Below, piece by piece: positions 9,384 through 17,400 of a stretch of 20,982 nucleotides of DNA (position 1 is the stretch's first letter; each line of letters starts with the position of its first letter). The position numbers and the translations under genes are program-made. The notes beneath the pieces are model-generated. The model was not told the DNA's origin. It saw nothing but the letters and a program-made list of their open reading frames with translations, and searched no databases. The DNA is from Stramenopiles sp. TOSAG23-2 (lineage: Eukaryota; Sar). The stretch spans positions 1 through 20,982 of the forward strand of contig LT649545.1 of assembly GCA_900128395.1 (NCBI GenBank). Direction: 5' to 3'.

Positions 9384-9416
9384 CCACTAACTAATAAAAA
9401 AGGACGACTATTTATA
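9384..9416 (-). promoter_or_regulatory. Candidate core promoter of the THOC7-like gene
   Basis: Read on the minus strand, TATAAATAGT (9416-9407) is followed 13 bp later by TAGTTAGTGG (9393-9384), then the ATG 122 bp further on. The box lies 23-32 bp after the start of the TATA motif, where an initiator is expected. The same box with TATAAAATA occurs upstream of the large coiled-coil gene. Confidence 0.45.
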
Positions 9417-9464
9417 TTACCTGGTACCTAGGTATACTGGAAAGCTGGAAAGACTATAAATAGT
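9407..9464. promoter_or_regulatory. Facing TATA motifs as a 10-bp inverted repeat
   Basis: ACTATTTATA (9407-9416) and TATAAATAGT (9455-9464) are perfect inverted copies. Between them lies the 10-bp palindrome TACCTAGGTA and GGTACC. The arrangement could give bidirectional transcription. The plus-strand TATA is about 730 bp from the AAA+ start codon, with the foldback repeats between. Confidence 0.4.
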
Positions 9465-9534
9465 GCTGGCTGGCGGCTGGCTCAGCTGGAGTGGAGTGCC
9501 AGACGACAGGAGTGCTTTCCATCAGGCTTTCTGG
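9421..9534. promoter_or_regulatory. CTGG-rich GC island
   Basis: Eight CTGG tetramers start at 9421, 9437, 9445, 9466, 9470, 9477, 9486 and 9531 in one of the few GC-rich patches of an AT-rich window. It abuts the truncated repeat copy. No tRNA or snRNA signature was recognised. It could be an upstream activating region or part of a mobile-element end. Confidence 0.4.
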
Positions 9535-9541
9535 CTTAAAT

Positions 9542-9610
9542 ATATCCGGAAAATATAGAAAAAATGATTGAATATTTTCCTGTAGTAAATAGTGTAAAAT
9601 GTACGGTTTC
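9542..9610. repeat. Truncated copy of the foldback repeat
   Basis: ATATCCGGAAAATATAGAAA, then a GATTGAATATTTTCC segment and TAGTAAATAGTGT, correspond to the right arm of the copy at 16861-17106 (ATATCCGAAAATATAGAAAA, GATGAATATTTCC, TAGTGAATAGTGT). The outer end, TGTACGGTTTCGAGAG, matches GGACGGTTTAGAGGG of the copy at 9715-10035 with an internal deletion. Only a right arm is present; no left arm was found nearby. Confidence 0.7.
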
Positions 9611-9714
9611 GAGAGTATAATTTAGAATATAATAATATCCAAAGAGCGATGAGATTACTGTACATAGACACAGCACTGAATAATAGATTGCATTTTTTAT
9701 TTGTTGTAGTTTGA

Positions 9715-10035
9715 CGTACGCAGTATGCTACCCTCTAAACCGTCCAAAACTGTGCACTAACAAATTAACACTATTCACTATAGGAAATATGTATATATCG
9801 TTTTCTAAAATGCCAATTTTATTTTTCATATATTAATGTGCACTTAACAAATAACACTATTCACTATATAGGAAATATGTAAATATCGTTTTCTAAAATG
9901 CCAATTTTATTTTTCATATATTTGTGAAAAAATAGCAAATATCCGAAAATTTCGAAAAAATGATGAATATTTCCCCCATAGTGAATAGTGTTAAGTGCAC
10001 AGTTTTGGACGGTTTAGAGGGTAGCACTGCGTACG
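9715..10035. mobile_element. Foldback (MITE-like) element, copy 1
   Basis: The 321-bp element has terminal inverted repeats at 9715-9758 and 9994-10035 that differ only by a 2-bp insertion (AT) in the left arm. The ends read CGTACGCAGTGCTACCCTCT inward. The inverted homology continues inward (CACTATTCACTAT against ATAGTGAATAGTG). It has no coding capacity. The left side holds two tandem copies of an 85-bp internal unit. If the outer dinucleotide TA is the target duplication (G-TA-CGCAGTG), this would suit a Tc1/mariner-type source, but that is a guess. Confidence 0.75.
9752..9922. repeat. 85-bp tandem duplication inside foldback copy 1
   Basis: 9752-9834 and 9837-9922 are near-identical: both run from GTGCACT-AACA through ACACTATTCACTATA, GGAAATATGTA and ATCGTTTTCTAAAATGCC to ATTTTTCATATATT. 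The second unit is closer to the shared form (TAACAAATAACAC). Copy 2 has this unit only once, so the duplication arose within copy 1. Confidence 0.75.
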
Positions 10036-10190
10036 CACGCACGCACGAGCGGCGTGGTGACAACAAAAAAACAGCGCGAGCCATTTTGCAAAGCACCAAA
10101 CAACACATTTTTTTTTATAATAATAAATAAATCTTGTATTATAAAAAAAAACTTGGAAAAATAATTCATTTTAAACATGCACACTAGCAA

Positions 10191-12113
10191 ATGAACAAAT
10201 CATCATCTGATATACACAATATTAACACCTTTTACGTTGTTGTAAATATTTTAATCAAAACTCCACTCTACAAACCCATTAATTCAACGATGAGTTTACA
10301 GAGATACAAATTTTATATGCTTTTAAAATCTGTGTGGACAAAACCTTCTTATACTAATATTAAAATCAATAATAATATATTAAATAAGTATTCAGCACAA
10401 CAATATCGATGTTTATCAACCTTTAACAATGGCAACCATTATGAAAAGAACAATAATGTACTCAACTTTTCATCGTTTGCAAATACTATGTTCGTTGCTG
10501 TAACAGGTGGTATTATATATCATCAAGTATTTGATAATGAAAATAATAATAATATTAATAATAATAATAATAAAATTACACGTGCTGACGCAGCAGCAAC
10601 TGATGATAATGATAATAATAATATACAAGAAGAAATAGAAAATTATATGCAACATATGAAAGAGAAACTTGAAGAAATTCGTGTGAATACAAGGAAAAAA
10701 TTGCATTTGTCTAAATCAGCAGAAAAGTTTCTTGAGCCTTACAGAACGGTACGAGTTAGTAGAGAATCTCCATATGTATCAAGTTTTGCAATTGTAAATG
10801 TATTTGATGTTCTTGCTTCTTTTAAATACAACAACATGAATCATCGTATAAGTGTTGTTGAAAAAGGTAGTAATGGTGACAATAATATCTTATATGAAGT
10901 TATTATTGATACGGACACTAGTTTTATCATTTTCAAGGATAAACATAGCGACACAATTCGTTTGCAAATATATACAGAACAGATACCAAATGAACAACAA
11001 ATCAATTTAATATTAAACGCTTACAATGCAGCATGGGGACCAGACACATTTTCCAACAATGGATGGGGTACTATATTTCAACAACAACAACAAAGCTGGG
11101 GGAAAATATTATCACCATCGTCAAGAAGAAAATCAATGAAAGATATGTTTAATATTAATAATGATAACAACAACAATACTAATATAGATGGAGTGAAAGA
11201 ACAATTGAAAAGTATGGGAGTAACAGTATATAGCCATGATGATGATGATGATCCAAACAACAATAATAATAATTGGTCAGCATTAGCTGGTTATGAACAT
11301 GTTAAGCGTGAAGTTGACGATACGGTATTACTTGCTTTGAAACATCCAGAGGAATATTTGAAAATTGCGAAAAAAACGAGAAAGAAATTTGAATCAAACC
11401 AACCTAAAGCAATACTCTTTGATGGCCCACCAGGTACAGGTAAAACTACCACTGCGCGTATTATTGCATCAGAAACCGATGTCCCTTTAGTTTATGTACC
11501 AATTGAATCGCTAATGAGTAAATGGTATGGAGAAGGCGAGAAAACATTGGCAAAAATATTTGATCTATGCGATACAATGGGTGATGCTATTTTATTCATC
11601 GATGAAGTCGATGCATTGGCAACTAGTAGGAGTGACAAAGGTATGCATGAAGCAACTAGGAGACTATTATCTGTTCTTTTACGGAGGATCGATGGATTTC
11701 AGAAAGCAGGTCGTAATACTTTGACTATATGCGCTACAAATAGAAAAGAAGATTTGGATTCAGCTCTCATAAGCCGTTTTGACTTGACCGTAAATTTTAA
11801 CTTGCCTAATGTTAAGGAACGTTTTGCTATATTTAAAATGTATGCAAAGCAATTAAATGATAAGGATATTGGTGTATTAGCAAATTTATCTACAAATATG
11901 GCAGGTCGTGATATTAAAGATGTATGCCTCCATGCAGAAAGAAAATTTGCATCATTAAAAATAAGAAAACAAATCTCAAATGAAGAAGAAGCACCTAATA
12001 TCAACCATTATAAAGAAGCTTTGGTTACCCGTATTAATGGTAATAATATGATGTACGATAATATTGGTGGTAATAGTAATAGTAGTAGTAATAATAGTGG
12101 TGTAGAAATGTAA
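10191..12113 (+). CDS. Mitochondrial membrane AAA+ ATPase (Msp1/ATAD1-like)
   Basis: The product has 640 residues. An inner ATG at 10290 (Met34) begins a better mitochondrial presequence (MSLQRYKFYMLLKSVWTK, basic and without acids), so it may be the true start. A hydrophobic segment lies at about 97-112, then Asn/Asp repeats, a charged helix (145-170) and an unrecognised middle region (180-300). One AAA+ module spans about 362-600: Walker A GPPGTGKT (412-419), pore-loop KWYGE (444-448), Walker B ILFIDE (467-472), sensor-1 Asn517 in CATNR, and a likely arginine finger Arg529 in ALISRFD. All catalytic residues are present. The one-module, membrane-anchored layout recalls Msp1/ATAD1, which extract mislocalised tail-anchored proteins from the outer mitochondrial membrane. 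The presequence suggests an inner-membrane protein instead, so the role is open. The Asn-rich tail is short. Confidence 0.75.
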   Translation: MNKSSSDIHNINTFYVVVNILIKTPLYKPINSTMSLQRYKFYMLLKSVWTKPSYTNIKINNNILNKYSAQQYRCLSTFNNGNHYEKNNNVLNFSSFANTMFVAVTGGIIYHQVFDNENNNNINNNNNKITRADAAATDDNDNNNIQEEIENYMQHMKEKLEEIRVNTRKKLHLSKSAEKFLEPYRTVRVSRESPYVSSFAIVNVFDVLASFKYNNMNHRISVVEKGSNGDNNILYEVIIDTDTSFIIFKDKHSDTIRLQIYTEQIPNEQQINLILNAYNAAWGPDTFSNNGWGTIFQQQQQSWGKILSPSSRRKSMKDMFNINNDNNNNTNIDGVKEQLKSMGVTVYSHDDDDDPNNNNNNWSALAGYEHVKREVDDTVLLALKHPEEYLKIAKKTRKKFESNQPKAILFDGPPGTGKTTTARIIASETDVPLVYVPIESLMSKWYGEGEKTLAKIFDLCDTMGDAILFIDEVDALATSRSDKGMHEATRRLLSVLLRRIDGFQKAGRNTLTICATNRKEDLDSALISRFDLTVNFNLPNVKERFAIFKMYAKQLNDKDIGVLANLSTNMAGRDIKDVCLHAERKFASLKIRKQISNEEEAPNINHYKEALVTRINGNNMMYDNIGGNSNSSSNNSGVEM

Positions 12114-12246
12114 AAAAGTAGAAGGGGGAGAGAGAGATCTTTTATTTTTTACCCGCACCCCTTTTATTTTTAAACGGTATTTATGATGTGTGATATCTCT
12201 ATACTCTCTAATAAATTTATATTTACGAGAGAAGTAGTACGAAAAA
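12114..12246. terminator. Short convergent 3' region with poly(A)-type signals
   Basis: The 133 bp separate the AAA+ stop from the coiled-coil stop. AATAAA at 12210-12215 is a candidate polyadenylation signal for the plus-strand gene. TTTATT-type complements (near 12140 and 12163) suit the minus-strand gene, so the two transcripts probably overlap at their 3' ends. Three TACG motifs lie at 12223-12255. Confidence 0.4.
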
Positions 12247-15200
12247 TTATATACGTTCGGCTTTACTTAGTCTTTTAGGTGCATATGCATTCATCTCCTT
12301 TTGTAATTCCTCGATTTGTTCATTCATAAATTCTATATTTTCCTCTGCTTTTTTTAATTTGATTACTAATATTTTATGTTCCTCCTTTTCCTTTTCATAA
12401 TCAGCTTTATCAATCATAAGTTTTGTTTCGTCATTCAATTTTTCCTCTAACTGTGAATACTTTTCAGCGTGAAAATGATGAGTTTTATGTAAATGTTCGT
12501 GAATTTCTTTTTGTAAATGTTGTTCCGTTGCAATCCGCTGTTTTTCACTGTTGCTACTTTCGTTTAAAATACGGTTAATATTCATTTCATTGTAAACATT
12601 AAGACTATGTATTTGACCAATGTATTTTTTCTCTTGCAATTTTAATTCTGTGTTTAAAATATTTATCTTTGTTTCTTTTTTATGCAAAAGCATTTCTAGT
12701 GTCCTTACCCATTCTTCGATTGTTGATGTATCAATCTTGTTCTGTTTACTTTCGTCACTGTTGTTATTTTTGCCTCCTGTATCACCATCTTCACTGTTCT
12801 TCACTACTTTTTCACCTTTTGGCGTAGCAGAATCATTTTTTGAACTATTTTTGTACTTTTGAACTCTATCAAAAATCAAATGATGCATTTTATTGTGCAA
12901 ATCTTCAGCTTCGTCACTTCGTACTTTTAATGCATGTTTTAAATGGGTCACCTCGTCGAAATGCCTTTGTTGAAGAATCAATTTATCTTCTTCATTCATT
13001 AATGCAATGTTTGCAAGGATTGAATGTATCTCGTTTGCAGACTTGATTTTCTCGGCATATGCTAAAATCCGATTTTCTAATTCTTTAATCTTTGTTTCAT
13101 ATGCGATAGTTGTTTCTGTAAGTTTCGAAGCAGATGTAACTTTTGCTTCTTCCAGGGCTTTGATTTGCGAATGCAATTTCTCCATTTTTCTAGCTGTGTC
13201 TGTTCGTTTAAAAGTTTCTTTAATCATTTCCATTCTTTTCTGTTTAATCTTTTCCTCCAATTTTCTCAATTCATTTTTATGCTCCTCTTGAAGTTGTTTT
13301 GTTTGGCTTTTAAACGATTTACCTACTTCAATTGCTTTTTCTTTTTCATTTTGTAAAGCAGTTTCCAATATTTTTTTATCTCCATTTAATATTGAGATCT
13401 TTTGCTTAAAGCTATCTATATTTTTACTATTATTCTTTATCTCATCATTTAATTTATTCCTTTCAGCTTGAAAATCATGAAAAGTTTGTATAGTGTTTTC
13501 TAAATCTTGTTTTGCACGTTGATGTGTTTTAATTTCTTTGTCTTGATGTGTTATTCTTGTGTTAGCTTTACCCAAGTTTTGAACATGAGCATTATTTTCC
13601 TCCGACAGTTTCTTAGTTATACCTTGTTCAATACTTAATAATTTCCTTATATCATCTAATTCTTTATCATATCTATCTTGTATACGAACCAGCCCATCTT
13701 GGTGTTGCCCGTGGACCATTAACATCTCATCATGCTTCCGTGTCAACCGTTCTATCTCATCAGTTTTTTCATGCAGTTCAACTTGTAGCTTTTGATTTTT
13801 TTTCACTATACCATCTATTTCCGTCTCTTTATTTATTAACTGGTCATTTTTTATACGCATTTGATCTTCTAGGTCCAAGTTTTTCCCCAATTCTTTTTCG
13901 TGCTGCGCAGACGTTTCTTTTAATTTTAATGTAGATGCTTTAATTTGCACCTCCAAAGAAATTTTATCTCCTTCTAATATTGAACATGCCTTTATTAGCT
14001 GCGTGACTTTTTTTTCCAGCATATCTATTTTTGTACTTGTAGTAGATATCGTATCCTTTAATGACCTTTGATTATCTTTTAATGCATATGATAAGTTATG
14101 AATTTTTGCATCTTTTTCACTTAATATTTGTTTATATTTTAATTGCATATCACCAACTTCCATCTGTAGAGTATGTTTGCCTTGTTGCAATGCTTCTATT
14201 TTGTTTTGAAATGTTTCCATTTCAGCTTTTGTTTTATATTCTATTTCTTTAACCTTATGCTCCAAATTGTATATAGTTGCAGTTAAATTTTTATGTTCAT
14301 TATTTTTTTCTTTTAGGATTTTTTGATATTTGGCATCATCTTCTTCCAATTCTTGTATGTGATCGGTTTGTGTTTTTTTTAAAAGATTTTGTAACACTTT
14401 CAAAGAATGCCTAACTTCAATGAGTGTTTTTTCCGATTCTTGCCTTTTAGCATTTTCAGCTTCATACTTTCGTTCAAAGTCTTCAGCTTGATCTTCAAAT
14501 AACTCAGTCTTGTTACGAATTTCTTTTTCCATATTCTCTGCTTTACTTTTTGCATCCTCAGTTGTTTTTTCGTATTCCTGTATTTTATTATTGCTAATTG
14601 TTAAATACTGATTCAGCTGTTTGTTAACCATTGCAGTTGCTTTTGTTTTTTCTTCAAGCTGTTTATGACTGTTAAATGTTGCATTAGCCCGCGTCTTTAA
14701 TATATCGTATTCGTTTTTCAAATTTAACATATTTGTTTCTAACTCAGTGCATTTATGCGCAGCTACCATTTTTTGTTTTTTCAATTTATTGAGAATATTT
14801 GCATTTGTTGTTTCTAATGTGAAACATTTTGCTTTCTGTAAATCCACCTTTGCATTTGCTTTGATTAATAATTTTTGATAGGATAGAGATTCTGCTTTCT
14901 CTGCATTATATAGTTTATAATAATGTAGCTCATCTTTCTTGTAATTTATATTGTTGCTTTTGTTATTATTACTACTTAGGATGCCGTTCCATGTGACAAG
15001 CTCGCTTTCCAACGTATTGATTTTTCCTTTTAAACCGATATTTTCTTCCTCAAAAACAGAGTTTTGATTTCTTACATGTTCGTAATTTTTGATTACCTTT
15101 ACTAAATCAGTCGAAAGTTTAATATGCTGTTCTTGTATTATTTTTTGCTTTTGACTGTCAGCATTTTCATCTTTTTGAATAATCGTCCATTGTTTTACAA

Positions 15201-16548
15201 AACCTCCAAATATTGCATGCATTTTCTTATTTTCATTTTTCTCTTTCCTCAATACTTTGTGTTTTTCTGTCGCTAGGAATAAGTCTTTCACTAATCCATT
15301 ATTTTTCAATTCCAACGTTTCGACTTTAGTTTTTAGTCCTGATACTTCTTCACAAAGTTGATCAACAATGACATCGTTTTTTACTTTTATGTTTTCAAGA
15401 GCTTCGTGCTTTTCTGCAACAGTTTGTTTTAGTGTATCTATGTGATTTTCTAGTTTGTCTTTTAATTGCTTTGATTCTTCCTTCTCTTCATGCAGTGAAA
15501 TATCTTGCTGCAATTCCATCAAACTCATCGCCGTTGCATTTGATGTCTTCGATGATTCCAATAATTCATCGTACTCGGCTTTATATTGATTGCAAATTTC
15601 GTTTTTTTCCTCGACTTGGTTTGTTAATCTTTCTATATTTAATTTTAGTTCATCAACTAAAGCATCTTTGTTATTTAGTTGATGTTGTAAAACCATCATA
15701 TTTTCACTTTGCTCTAATAGATCGGTTTCGTATTTGTCTAAAGTTTTTTGATGTCTTTGGTACATTTCATCACGATCATCTTCTTTGTTGTTATCACCAT
15801 TTTGCATCTTTTCATTTGATTCATTTTCGTTGCTTCTTTTTAACATATTTTCACGGTTTCGATGCAACGCTTCATTTAATTTATTTTGCTGAATATTGTA
15901 TGAATGTTTTAAAATACAATGGTCCTTATCTAATTGTTGGTACTTCATGCGATTTGTACGCAATGCTATTTGTTGCCGTTTAATAGTTGATTCCAAATTT
16001 GCTAGTTGGACTCTACTTCTACTATTTTTCTCATCCAAGTTTGTGGATCTTAATTTGGCCTTTAAATATTTGTTTTCACGGACAAAACTTTGGTATTTTA
16101 ATTTTAAATCTTCAACTTCTAATATCTTTTCTTTCAGTTTTTCTTGTACGACATAGTAATCGTTATTGTTATTGTTACTGTTATTAGTATTACTTCTAAA
16201 TCCTAGCCGACGATTGTTCTGATTATTGTGTTTTTTCATCATAGAAATATCAGCATCATTATTATTATTGTTATTACTTTTTACATATTGTTTATACATT
16301 CTTATTCTATCTTGTTGGTTGTTTTGGAGCTGCCATTGCTGTGGTGGCGATGGCGGTGTCGGCGAAGAAGGTGATTTAGCAAATTGTTTTTGTTGCAACT
16401 GTATTCTATGTATAGCAGCTGCAGCTTTATCTAAAAGACTATCATCAACTTCCGGAATTATATGCTGTTGTTGTTGGTTTTGCCTCAATCGATCCTTTCC
16501 ATACCTCTCTCGGTATTGCTCCCGTTGTTGTTGGTTCGTGTTATTCAT
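12247..16548 (-). CDS. Large coiled-coil protein of unknown function (1433 residues)
   Basis: The product is an intronless 1433-residue protein with ATG at 16546-16548. Residues 1-125 are Gln/Asn/Pro-rich and disordered. From about 130 to 1425 nearly everything is heptad-like Lys/Glu/Leu/Gln sequence, in long segments broken by short acidic or Asn-rich linkers near 245-260 and 1230-1270. No globular domain, membrane segment or known motif was recognised; it ends MNAYAPKRLSKAERI. Length and composition are like golgins, centrosomal or basal-body proteins and kinetoplastid or ciliate cytoskeletal coils, and sequence alone cannot choose among them. The many antisense frames along it, up to 183 codons, are shadows. 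It diverges from the isomerase gene with 852 bp between. Confidence 0.8.
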   Translation of the reverse strand: MNNTNQQQREQYRERYGKDRLRQNQQQQHIIPEVDDSLLDKAAAAIHRIQLQQKQFAKSPSSPTPPSPPQQWQLQNNQQDRIRMYKQYVKSNNNNNNDADISMMKKHNNQNNRRLGFRSNTNNSNNNNNDYYVVQEKLKEKILEVEDLKLKYQSFVRENKYLKAKLRSTNLDEKNSRSRVQLANLESTIKRQQIALRTNRMKYQQLDKDHCILKHSYNIQQNKLNEALHRNRENMLKRSNENESNEKMQNGDNNKEDDRDEMYQRHQKTLDKYETDLLEQSENMMVLQHQLNNKDALVDELKLNIERLTNQVEEKNEICNQYKAEYDELLESSKTSNATAMSLMELQQDISLHEEKEESKQLKDKLENHIDTLKQTVAEKHEALENIKVKNDVIVDQLCEEVSGLKTKVETLELKNNGLVKDLFLATEKHKVLRKEKNENKKMHAIFGGFVKQWTIIQKDENADSQKQKIIQEQHIKLSTDLVKVIKNYEHVRNQNSVFEEENIGLKGKINTLESELVTWNGILSSNNNKSNNINYKKDELHYYKLYNAEKAESLSYQKLLIKANAKVDLQKAKCFTLETTNANILNKLKKQKMVAAHKCTELETNMLNLKNEYDILKTRANATFNSHKQLEEKTKATAMVNKQLNQYLTISNNKIQEYEKTTEDAKSKAENMEKEIRNKTELFEDQAEDFERKYEAENAKRQESEKTLIEVRHSLKVLQNLLKKTQTDHIQELEEDDAKYQKILKEKNNEHKNLTATIYNLEHKVKEIEYKTKAEMETFQNKIEALQQGKHTLQMEVGDMQLKYKQILSEKDAKIHNLSYALKDNQRSLKDTISTTSTKIDMLEKKVTQLIKACSILEGDKISLEVQIKASTLKLKETSAQHEKELGKNLDLEDQMRIKNDQLINKETEIDGIVKKNQKLQVELHEKTDEIERLTRKHDEMLMVHGQHQDGLVRIQDRYDKELDDIRKLLSIEQGITKKLSEENNAHVQNLGKANTRITHQDKEIKTHQRAKQDLENTIQTFHDFQAERNKLNDEIKNNSKNIDSFKQKISILNGDKKILETALQNEKEKAIEVGKSFKSQTKQLQEEHKNELRKLEEKIKQKRMEMIKETFKRTDTARKMEKLHSQIKALEEAKVTSASKLTETTIAYETKIKELENRILAYAEKIKSANEIHSILANIALMNEEDKLILQQRHFDEVTHLKHALKVRSDEAEDLHNKMHHLIFDRVQKYKNSSKNDSATPKGEKVVKNSEDGDTGGKNNNSDESKQNKIDTSTIEEWVRTLEMLLHKKETKINILNTELKLQEKKYIGQIHSLNVYNEMNINRILNESSNSEKQRIATEQHLQKEIHEHLHKTHHFHAEKYSQLEEKLNDETKLMIDKADYEKEKEEHKILVIKLKKAEENIEFMNEQIEELQKEMNAYAPKRLSKAERI

Positions 16549-16684
16549 TTATTTCTTTACACTAATTAATTAATGATACAAATAGATATGCGTGTCTTCT
16601 ATATTTATTACAAATAAATAACTATACTCTAACTTAAACTCTACCCAGTTATATTATTATGTATATAATTTACTTTTACTCTCT

Positions 16685-16709
16685 CCACTAACTAGGTATA
16701 TATTTTATA
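16685..16709 (-). promoter_or_regulatory. Candidate core promoter of the large coiled-coil gene
   Basis: On the minus strand TATAAAATA (16709-16701) is followed after 6 bp by TAGTTAGTGG (16694-16685), 137 bp before the ATG. The same 10-mer, also after a TATA motif, lies 122 bp upstream of the THOC7-like gene. Confidence 0.4.
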
Positions 16710-16809
16710 GTAATAATAAATAATATTAATAGTAGTATAGTATAATATATAATAATAATAGTAGTATTTCTCTGGAGTTGCTCTGGACTGGACACCATGG
16801 TTCTTCCAT

Positions 16810-16840
16810 AAAGGCTGTGTGCAGTATCAGCACAGCCTTT
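16810..16840. other. Strong hairpin followed by a T-run
   Basis: AAAGGCTGTG (16810-16819) and CACAGCCTTT (16831-16840) form a perfect 10-bp stem with an 11-nt loop, followed by TT. It looks like an intrinsic terminator but sits in a eukaryotic promoter region 20 bp outside the foldback copy. It could be a small structured RNA end, part of the repeat, or chance. Confidence 0.55.
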
Positions 16841-16860
16841 TTGCTATTAGGCGGAACACA

Positions 16861-17106
16861 CGCAGTGCTACAAACCGTGTCAAAAATGTACACTTCACAC
16901 TAATTAACAAAATAACAAAATAACACTATTCACTATGGGAAATATGTATATATCGTTTTCTAAAATGCCTATTTTATTTTTCATATATTTGGAAAAAATA
17001 GCAAATATCCGAAAATATAGAAAAAATGATGAATATTTCCCCCATAGTGAATAGTGTTAAGTGTACATTTTTTGCTCGAAGTGTACATTTTTGACACGGC
17101 ACTCCG
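16861..17106. mobile_element. Foldback (MITE-like) element, copy 2
   Basis: The 246-bp element begins CGCAGTGCTACAAACCGTGT (16861-16880). Its right arm (17079-17106) is the reverse complement with a 7-bp deletion near the end. Inner inverted parts are TAACACTATTCACTAT (16921-16936) and ATAGTGAATAGTGTTA (17045-17060). The right side repeats AAGTGTACATTTTT twice (17059 and 17079). Core and ends match copy 1 (CGCAGTGCTA, AAACCGT, CACTATTCACTAT, ATCGTTTTCTAAAATGCC). It has no coding capacity and no clear target duplication. Confidence 0.75.
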
Positions 17107-17400
17107 ATTAACCCTAATTCTAACTATTGAATTTTCATCATCCAGTCATCTCATCATAAAAAAAAAAATAATAAAATTGTTTTTTATAATGTTTAAGCAC
17201 TTAATTGCAACCTCCTCCTATTATTATTATTGCTATTCGTTCTTCTTTTTTGTTGAATTGCACAAGTAATAATAATATACACACCACATAAAACAATAGA
17301 TAGATATTATAGACATATTTATTAAAACAGAAAGTATATAATAAGATAATTACGTAGAAATCAGCCATTGCATTATTATCAAAAAAAAACCTGAAAAATT

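Larger units (their letters stand above)
9263..10190. other. Divergent intergenic region (THOC7-like / AAA+ genes) with promoter signals and two foldback-repeat copies
   Basis: No protein-coding gene is seen. In order: minus-strand TATA and TAGTTAGTGG box (9384-9416), a CTGG-rich GC island (9421-9534), a truncated repeat copy (9542-9610), a full foldback copy (9715-10035), then a short GC-rich stretch (CGCACGCACGCACGAGCGG) and AT-rich sequence to the AAA+ ATG at 10191. The minus-strand 64-codon frame at 9914-10108 lies on the repeat arm and is not a gene. Confidence 0.6.
16549..17400. other. Divergent intergenic region (coiled-coil / isomerase genes) with promoter signals, hairpin and foldback copy
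   Basis: No coding gene is seen; the 71-codon frame at 17054-17269 starts in the repeat. In order: TAGTTAGTGG box and TATA on the minus strand, a TA/AAT-rich stretch, three CTGG motifs (16772, 16783, 16788), a 10-bp-stem hairpin (16810-16840), the foldback copy (16861-17106), then AT-rich 5' flank of the isomerase gene with TATATAATA near 17335. Confidence 0.6.

Noticed and set aside
15432-15983. 183-codon plus-strand open frame
   Set aside because: It lies wholly antisense to the large coiled-coil gene, has no family features, and its composition is the expected mirror of Lys/Glu/Gln codons.
16810-16842. Bacterial rho-independent terminator
   Set aside because: The hairpin and T-run look alike, but the genome is eukaryotic and no gene ends there; kept only as a hairpin.
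17054-17269. 71-codon plus-strand frame before the isomerase gene
   Set aside because: It begins inside the foldback repeat arm and ends in AT-rich spacer; no conserved features.
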